A DNA stretch of 64,000 nucleotides from NCBI GenBank assembly GCA_964551735.1, contig CAZKEF010000001.1, forward strand, positions 1-64,000, read 5' to 3'. Position numbers and translations under genes: made by a program. Shown here piece by piece: positions 59,507 through 64,000 of the stretch. Numbering within the stretch: position 1 is the stretch's first letter; every line of letters starts with the position of its first letter. The notes under the pieces are model-generated. The model was not told the DNA's origin. It ran no database searches and worked only from the letters and a program-made list of their open reading frames with translations. The DNA comes from DAOUAT01 sp964551735. Its GTDB lineage: Bacteria; Chloroflexota; Anaerolineae; CG2-30-64-16.

Positions 59507-59624
59507 GATGTACGATGTCAGATGTACAACGGACGATGTTGTGGCGCAGGGTATGCTCCCACACCCTATACGCCAATACACCCATACGCCAATACACCAT
59601 CGTAGATCGTAGATCGTAGATTCC

Positions 59625-60422
59625 ATGCACGCGCACTTCCTCGACCCCTACCGCCCTCGCCCCAGCCTGGTGCACGGGCTCGACCCACGCGTTAAGCTGG
59701 TGCTGGCGGTTGCGTTCATCCTGGCCGTGGCGCTGACGCCGGCCGGGGCGTGGCCGGTCTATGTGCTGCTGCTGGCCGCCGTCGTCTCGGTGGCGCTGCT
59801 GTCGGAGTTGGGCCTGGGCTACGTCTGGAAACGCGCGGCGATCGCCCTGCCCTTTGCGCTGGCGGCCCTGCCCATGCTGTTCACGATCGCCGGCGAGCCG
59901 CTGCTCAGCTTTCGCGTGGGGCCGTGGCCACTGGGGATCAGCGACCAGGGGCTGGCGCGCTTCATCAGCGTGGCGCTCAAGTCGTGGCTGTCGGTGCAGA
60001 TGGCCATCGTGCTGGCGAGCGCTACCCCGTTCCCCGATCTGCTGCTGGCGATGCGCGCGGTGGGGCTGCCGAGACTGCTGGTGTCCATCATCGGGCTGAT
60101 GTGGCGCTACCTGTTCGTCCTGGTGGACGAGGCCATGCGGCTGATGCGAGCGCGCGATGCGCGCAGCGGCGCCCCCGAGCCGGGCCGGCGCGTGGGCGGC
60201 ACGGTGGCCTGGCGCGCCCGCACCGCAGGCGGCATGGCCGGCAACCTGTTCCTGCGCTCCTTCGACCGGGCGGACCGCATTTACGCGGCGATGGCCGCGC
60301 GGGGCTACGATGGCGAAGTGCGTTCGCTGCCGATCCCGCCCGTGCCGGGGGCCCAACGCCTGGTCGCGGCCGGCGGGCTGATGCTGCTGGCGCTGCTGGT
60401 GGCAATTGGGTATTTGCTGTAG
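59625..60422 (+). CDS. cbiQ: ECF transporter transmembrane protein CbiQ
   Basis: The 265-residue protein has the EcfT/CbiQ fold: DPRVKLVLAVAFILAVALTP, four or five membrane segments, and the coupling motifs MRARDARS and AAMAARGYDG. It couples CbiM to the ATPase CbiO. It starts about 120 bases after the CbiM stop, separated by short repeated TACGCCAATACAC and TCGTAGA units. Confidence 0.9.
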   Translation: MHAHFLDPYRPRPSLVHGLDPRVKLVLAVAFILAVALTPAGAWPVYVLLLAAVVSVALLSELGLGYVWKRAAIALPFALAALPMLFTIAGEPLLSFRVGPWPLGISDQGLARFISVALKSWLSVQMAIVLASATPFPDLLLAMRAVGLPRLLVSIIGLMWRYLFVLVDEAMRLMRARDARSGAPEPGRRVGGTVAWRARTAGGMAGNLFLRSFDRADRIYAAMAARGYDGEVRSLPIPPVPGAQRLVAAGGLMLLALLVAIGYLL

Positions 60423-60427
60423 CCTTG

Positions 60428-60481
60428 AGGGGCGATCCCTTGCGGTCGCCCGCAGGGGCAGGCGCGAGGCCGTGCCCCTAC
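60428..60481. repeat. Single dispersed copy of the TAGGGGC palindromic element
   Basis: Opposite orientation to the 83-bp tandem block at 7681-7929. It has ends AGGGGCGA and GCCCCTA and internal GGTCGCCCGC and GGCGCGAGGC that match by complementarity. It lies between cbiQ and cbiO. Confidence 0.8.
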
Positions 60482-60491
60482 AGGATCGTTT

Positions 60492-61205
60492 ATGCACCAC
60501 ACCATCGAAGTTGAAGCCCTGTCATTCGCCTACCCTGACGGCCACCGGGCCCTGGATGGCGTGTCGCTGCACATTGCGCCGGGCGAGAAGGTGGCGCTGC
60601 TGGGCCCGAACGGCGCGGGCAAATCCACCCTCATCCTGCACCTGAACGGCATCCTGCGCACCCAGGCCGGCCGCGTGCGGGTCAGTGGGGTGGAGGTAAG
60701 CGACAAGACCCTGGGCCGGGTGCGCCAGGCGGTCGGCCTGGTGTTCCAGAACCCGGACGACCAGCTCTTCTCGCCCACGGTGTGCGACGACGTCGCGTTC
60801 GGGCCGATCTACCAGGGGCTGACGGCCGCCGAGGTGCGGACGCGCGTAGACGAGGCGCTGGCGGCCGTGGGGATGAGCGATTACCGGGGCCGCGTCTCGC
60901 ACCACCTGAGCACCGGCGAAAAGAAGCGGATCGCCATCGCGACGGTGCTTTCTATGCAGCCGGAGATCCTGGTGCTGGACGAGCCCACGGCCGGGCTCGA
61001 TCCCCGCGCCCGCCGCGGGCTGATCAACTTACTGCGCGCCCTGCCCCAGACGATGCTGATCGCCACCCACGACATCCGCATGGTGCTGGAGCTGGCCCCG
61101 CGCGCGGTGGTGATGGACCACGGCCAGGTAGCCGCCGACGGCCCTGCGGGCGACCTGCTGGCCGACGCCGCGCTATTGGCCGCGCACGGGCTGGAGGTGT
61201 ATTGA
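60492..61205 (+). CDS. cbiO: ECF transporter ATPase CbiO
   Basis: The 237-residue ATPase has Walker A GPNGAGKSTLILHL, Q-loop VFQNPDDQLFSPT, signature HLSTGEKKRIAIATVL (LSTGE in place of LSGGQ, common in ECF ATPases) and Walker B ILVLDEPTAGLD. It powers Co/Ni import. Its stop overlaps the Fur-family start (TGATG). Confidence 0.92.
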   Translation: MHHTIEVEALSFAYPDGHRALDGVSLHIAPGEKVALLGPNGAGKSTLILHLNGILRTQAGRVRVSGVEVSDKTLGRVRQAVGLVFQNPDDQLFSPTVCDDVAFGPIYQGLTAAEVRTRVDEALAAVGMSDYRGRVSHHLSTGEKKRIAIATVLSMQPEILVLDEPTAGLDPRARRGLINLLRALPQTMLIATHDIRMVLELAPRAVVMDHGQVAADGPAGDLLADAALLAAHGLEVY

Positions 61206-61633
61206 TGGCCTGCACCGAAACATTCATCGCCGCGCTGCGCGGCCGCGGCATGCGCATGACACCGCAGCGAGAGATGGTGCTGGCCGCGCTGCACGACCTC
61301 GAAAACCACGAAACCACCGACGAAATCTACCACCGGGTGCGGGCCCGCAGCGCGGCCGTGGATCTCTCGACGATATACCGCACCCTGGAGCTGTTGCAAG
61401 AAATGGGGATGCTGGCCGTGGCGGAGGCCGCCGACGGCCAGCGCCGTTACGCGTTGAGCGGGCAGCACAGCGATCACATCCACCTGGTGTGCCGGCGGTG
61501 CGGCGGGGAAATCGAGGCAGATGGGGCCGCCTTTCACACGCTGGCCGCTGAGGTGCAGCGATGCTATGGGTTCACGCTGGACCTGGCGCACCGGTCGTTG
61601 GGTGGGGTGTGCGCGGCGTGCGCGGCCGATTGA
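61205..61633 (+). CDS. Fur-family metalloregulator (Nur/Zur/Fur-like)
   Basis: The 142-residue protein has the Fur winged helix (RMTPQREMVLAALHDLENHE, DLSTIYRTLELLQEMGMLAV) and metal sites HSDHIHLVCRRCGGEIEADG and a final CAAC pair. Two CxxC motifs suggest a structural zinc. Position in the CbiMQO operon favours nickel or cobalt sensing, though Zur-like is possible. The ATG overlaps the cbiO stop. Confidence 0.87.
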   Translation: MACTETFIAALRGRGMRMTPQREMVLAALHDLENHETTDEIYHRVRARSAAVDLSTIYRTLELLQEMGMLAVAEAADGQRRYALSGQHSDHIHLVCRRCGGEIEADGAAFHTLAAEVQRCYGFTLDLAHRSLGGVCAACAAD

Positions 61634-61772
61634 GGGCGACTGAGCTGCGATGCTGGCGCGCCAGTGCGTTTTACTTGATTTTTCCGACAGAGACGTTTGT
61701 GCTACAATTCTTCATGAACGTGGCCGGGCAACAAACAAGTTGCCCCTTGCGAAGAATAGCAGGAGAATCATC

Positions 61773-62144
61773 ATGGCTCCCGATCGGCTACGCCACCTGA
61801 CACTTAAGGAAAAACTTGCTTTACGAGAGTACCTGCACCGGCTGCGACAAGCATATGGCCGCGACATACTCTCGATCAAACTCCACGGCTCCAAAGCGCG
61901 GGGGGACCACCATGAAGATTCCGACCTGGATCTGCTGGTGCGCGTCAGGGAAGACAACCGGCAGGCCTACGCAGCTCTATACTCAATCGCATCAGATATT
62001 GAGTTGAAGTATGATCTAGTCCTCGGCATGATGTTAGTGGGGCCGAAGCATTATAACTTAATGCGCAAACTCGGCGAACCGCTCTACCGGAACGTGCAGC
62101 GCGAAGGAATTGAGCTATGGACGAGGACACCAAGAGCCTTGTGA
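61773..62144 (+). CDS. MNT-type nucleotidyltransferase (antitoxin of the second pair)
   Basis: The 123-residue protein has LHGSKARGDHHEDSDLDLLV (GS...D-x-D), the nucleotidyltransferase signature. With the overlapping HEPN gene downstream it forms a second MNT/HEPN module. The ATG at 61773 has AGGAGA upstream. Confidence 0.85.
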   Translation: MAPDRLRHLTLKEKLALREYLHRLRQAYGRDILSIKLHGSKARGDHHEDSDLDLLVRVREDNRQAYAALYSIASDIELKYDLVLGMMLVGPKHYNLMRKLGEPLYRNVQREGIELWTRTPRAL

Positions 62145-62536
62145 GTGTCCGATTAGAGCGCAGCCGAGAAGACCTTGCGGCTGTGCGGCTGCTGATCCGA
62201 GAGGGCAAGTATCGGATTGCTGTTAGCCGCGCCTATTACGCCATCTTCATGGTCGCAACAGCGGCGCTGGTTGCGCACGGCGTCTCACGTAGCAAGCATT
62301 CGGTAGTGGAGTCTGCTTTCGGGCAGTATCTCGTCAAGCCAGGGCATCTGGAACCGAGGTATCACGCTATCTACATGAAAGCCCGCGACTGGCGAGAAGA
62401 AGCAGATTATAGCCCAACTGTCACCTTCACCGAGCAAGAAGCGACTGCAATTCTGACTGAAGCTGAAGAGTTTGTGACGCGCGTGGAACGCTACCTGGCG
62501 GAGATCGGCGTCTTCACCACTTCAAATGGCCTGTAG
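62117..62536 (+). CDS. HEPN domain protein (toxin of the second pair)
   Basis: The 139-residue protein has the HEPN pattern YRIAVSRAYYAIFMVATAAL and a C-terminal DWREEADYSPTVTFTEQEAT. It lacks the R-x4-H-x-Y form of HepT, so it belongs to the other HEPN class (PF05168), whose activity is less sure. It overlaps the nucleotidyltransferase gene by 28 bases. Confidence 0.82.
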   Translation: MDEDTKSLVSVRLERSREDLAAVRLLIREGKYRIAVSRAYYAIFMVATAALVAHGVSRSKHSVVESAFGQYLVKPGHLEPRYHAIYMKARDWREEADYSPTVTFTEQEATAILTEAEEFVTRVERYLAEIGVFTTSNGL

Positions 62537-62713
62537 ACGATTGCGATCTCCTTGACGCCAGTGCCTGTCACCCTCATTGGCGACGACCGCGCGTCACATG
62601 ACCCCCCCTTATGACCTCCGGCACTACCGCACATGACCCCCGCCGTTGTATCCTACCGTCATGACGCTGCGCTGACAACTGCGCAACAGGACACCAAAGC
62701 AACGGAGGAAACC

Positions 62714-63229
62714 ATGACTACCCAATCCACAAGCACCACCCGCTCGAATCGTGCGCCGCTGACCGGCGGCATCATCCTGATCCTGATCGGGGCCTTGACC
62801 CTGTTGGCCCAACTGGATATCTTCGCCAACATCGGCATGTTCTTCGTGCCCGCCCTGAGCATCGTCTTCCTGGCTTGGGGCCTGCTGACCCGCACCTTCG
62901 GCCTGATCATCCCCGGCGGCATCCTGGGCGGCATCGGCCTGGGGATCGTGCTCCTTGAGGGGCCGCTGGCGGGGCTGGGCGAACCGGCCCAGGGCGCGAC
63001 CTTCCTGTTGGCCTTTGCGGCCGGCTGGGCTCTGATCGCCTTGCTTTCCAGGTTCACGGCGGGCGCGTTCCAGTGGTGGCCCCTCATCCCGGCCGCCGTC
63101 CTGGGCCTGATCGGCGGGCTGCTGGCCGCCGGCGAGACCGGCCTGCAAGTCCTGAAGGTCATCGGCTACGTCTGGCCCGTGGCCCTCATCGCCGCCGGCA
63201 CCTGGATCATCCTGCGCAAGCGGGCGTGA
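62714..63229 (+). CDS. Multi-pass membrane protein (DUF5668-like)
   Basis: The 171-residue protein has four or five hydrophobic segments (GGIILILIGALTLLAQLDIF, PALSIVFLAWGLLTRTFGLI, AAVLGLIGGLLAAGE) and a short Thr/Ser N-terminus. The GGIILILIGALTLL start resembles LiaI/DUF5668 membrane domains linked to envelope stress. Function is unknown. ACGGAGGAAACC precedes the ATG. The ABC ATPase gene follows 100 bases later. Confidence 0.7.
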   Translation: MTTQSTSTTRSNRAPLTGGIILILIGALTLLAQLDIFANIGMFFVPALSIVFLAWGLLTRTFGLIIPGGILGGIGLGIVLLEGPLAGLGEPAQGATFLLAFAAGWALIALLSRFTAGAFQWWPLIPAAVLGLIGGLLAAGETGLQVLKVIGYVWPVALIAAGTWIILRKRA

Positions 63230-63252
63230 TAACACCCAATCAACTCCTGGAC

Positions 63253-63306
63253 TCGAGGCTTTAGCCGGTCACTCTGGTCAGTGCGACAGACCGGCTGAAG
63301 CCTCGA
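63253..63306. repeat. Large hairpin of the GCCGGTC...GACCGGC family
   Basis: TCGAGGCTT-T-AGCCGGTC (63253-63270) pairs with GACCGGCT-G-AAGCCTCGA (63289-63306) with one mismatch, around an 18-base loop. It lies between the membrane protein and the ABC ATPase genes and could act as a terminator. Confidence 0.82.
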
Positions 63307-63330
63307 TTCCGGTTCACCAGGAAGGACACC

Positions 63331-64000
63331 ATGCTCACACCCAACACGCCTACTATCCTCGCCGCGCAGAACCTGCACAAATCCTACGGCGCCGTGCAGG
63401 CGGTCAAGGGCGTCTCGTTCGAGGTGGCCGCGGGCGAGATCTTCAGCCTGCTGGGGCCCAACGGCGCGGGCAAGACCACCACCATCTCCGTGCTGAGCTG
63501 CCTGCTGACGCCCAGCGCCGGCGACGCCACGGTGGACGGCCACTCGGTGACAGCCGACCCGCTGGCCGTGAAGCGGGCCATCGGCGTGGTGCCGCAGGAG
63601 ATCGCCCTGTATCCCACCATCAGCGCGCGGGAGAACCTAGCGTTCTGGGGCCGCATGTACGGGCTGGGCGGCGCGCGGCTCAAAGAACGCATCGCCGCCG
63701 TGCTCGACATCGTAGACCTGGCCGACCGGGCCGGGGAGAAGGTCGAGGCGTTCTCCGGCGGCATGAAGCGCCGGCTGAACATCGCGGTCGGGCTGCTGCA
63801 CGAGCCGAAGGTGCTCTTCCTGGACGAGCCGACCGTCGGCATTGACCCCCAGAGCCGCCGGCGCATCCTGGACACCGTAAAGGCGCTGAACGAGCAGGGC
63901 TTGACCGTGCTTTACACCACCCACTACATGGAAGAGGCCGAGGAACTGAGCCACCGTATCGGCATCATGGACCACGGTGAGTTGATCGCGCTGGGCGGCC
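63331..64000 (+). CDS. ABC transporter ATP-binding protein (partial, 3' end missing)
   Basis: The first 223 codons lie in the window. Motifs present are Walker A GPNGAGKTTTISVLSC, Q-loop VVPQEIALYPTISARENLAF, signature EAFSGGMKRRLNIAVGLLHE, Walker B VLFLDEPTVGID and the H-loop YTTHYMEEAEELSHRIGI. This is the ABC-2 type drug/polysaccharide export ATPase (DrrA/CcmA-like). The permease gene is expected just beyond the right edge. The ATG at 63331 follows AGGAAGGACACC. Confidence 0.9.
   Translation, partial: MLTPNTPTILAAQNLHKSYGAVQAVKGVSFEVAAGEIFSLLGPNGAGKTTTISVLSCLLTPSAGDATVDGHSVTADPLAVKRAIGVVPQEIALYPTISARENLAFWGRMYGLGGARLKERIAAVLDIVDLADRAGEKVEAFSGGMKRRLNIAVGLLHEPKVLFLDEPTVGIDPQSRRRILDTVKALNEQGLTVLYTTHYMEEAEELSHRIGIMDHGELIALGG

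Overview
The window looks like a piece of a GC-rich chromosome of an uncultured Chloroflexota bacterium (Anaerolineae/Caldilineae-like). This taxon is an inference. It rests on high GC, many dispersed palindromic repeats, lipoproteins with Thr/Pro-rich linkers after the lipobox, a CotH-DUF4956-VTC cluster, and an FMN-riboswitch-controlled RibXY-type transporter. No rRNA or tRNA gene was seen.

The most notable content is selenium biology. From 38.7 to 43.4 kb a compact operon encodes a YedE-type selenium transporter, a TusA-like protein, YedF, SelD, a class V cysteine desulfurase/selenocysteine lyase-like enzyme and a DUF3343 Se/S carrier. SelD itself carries an in-frame UGA at the catalytic Cys position (residue 17), followed by a SECIS-like hairpin. 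A membrane-anchored thioredoxin-like protein at 21.0-21.5 kb also has an in-frame UGA, in a Sec-x-x-Cys motif, with a hairpin at bacterial SECIS spacing. Upstream of yedE a short ORF with a near-perfect Shine-Dalgarno reaches a UGA 8 codons in, again followed by a bipartite hairpin with a GU apical loop. This may be a selenium-sensing leader or a micro-selenoprotein.

Layout. 0-3.3 kb: carboxymuconolactone decarboxylase-like protein (partial), YwbE, glycosyltransferase, SWIM zinc-finger protein. 3.4-9.3 kb: a small defence/toxin-antitoxin island (MntA/HepT, large N6-adenine methylase, 83-bp tandem repeats, orphan XRE regulator, AbiEii-like pair). 9.4-17 kb: housekeeping and membrane genes, a frameshifted CbiX-like pseudogene, a CPBP protease and an attC-like palindrome. 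17.4-20.8 kb: CotH, DUF4956 and VTC. 21-25.6 kb: Sec-thioredoxin, phosphatase-like enzyme, TPR protein, variant metallo-beta-lactamase, AlaX. 25.7-30.2 kb: glycogen synthase, then a riboflavin-type ABC transporter behind an FMN riboswitch and intrinsic terminator. 30.2-38.5 kb: phosphoesterase, antiporter, site-2 protease, CDP-alcohol transferase, repeat lipoprotein, PPK2. 38.7-46 kb: selenium operon, five-haem cytochrome, MobA. 46-58 kb: subtilase, lipoprotein, aminotransferase, H1-like protein, epimerase, MFS pump, saccharopine-dehydrogenase-like enzyme, transglutaminase-like protein. 58.5-61.6 kb: an ECF Co/Ni transporter (CbiM-PDGLE, CbiQ, CbiO) with a Fur-family regulator. 61.7-64 kb: a second MNT/HEPN pair, a membrane protein and the start of an ABC ATPase.

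At least four families of interspersed palindromic repeats are scattered between genes. One copy appears to have inserted in frame into the cysteine desulfurase gene.
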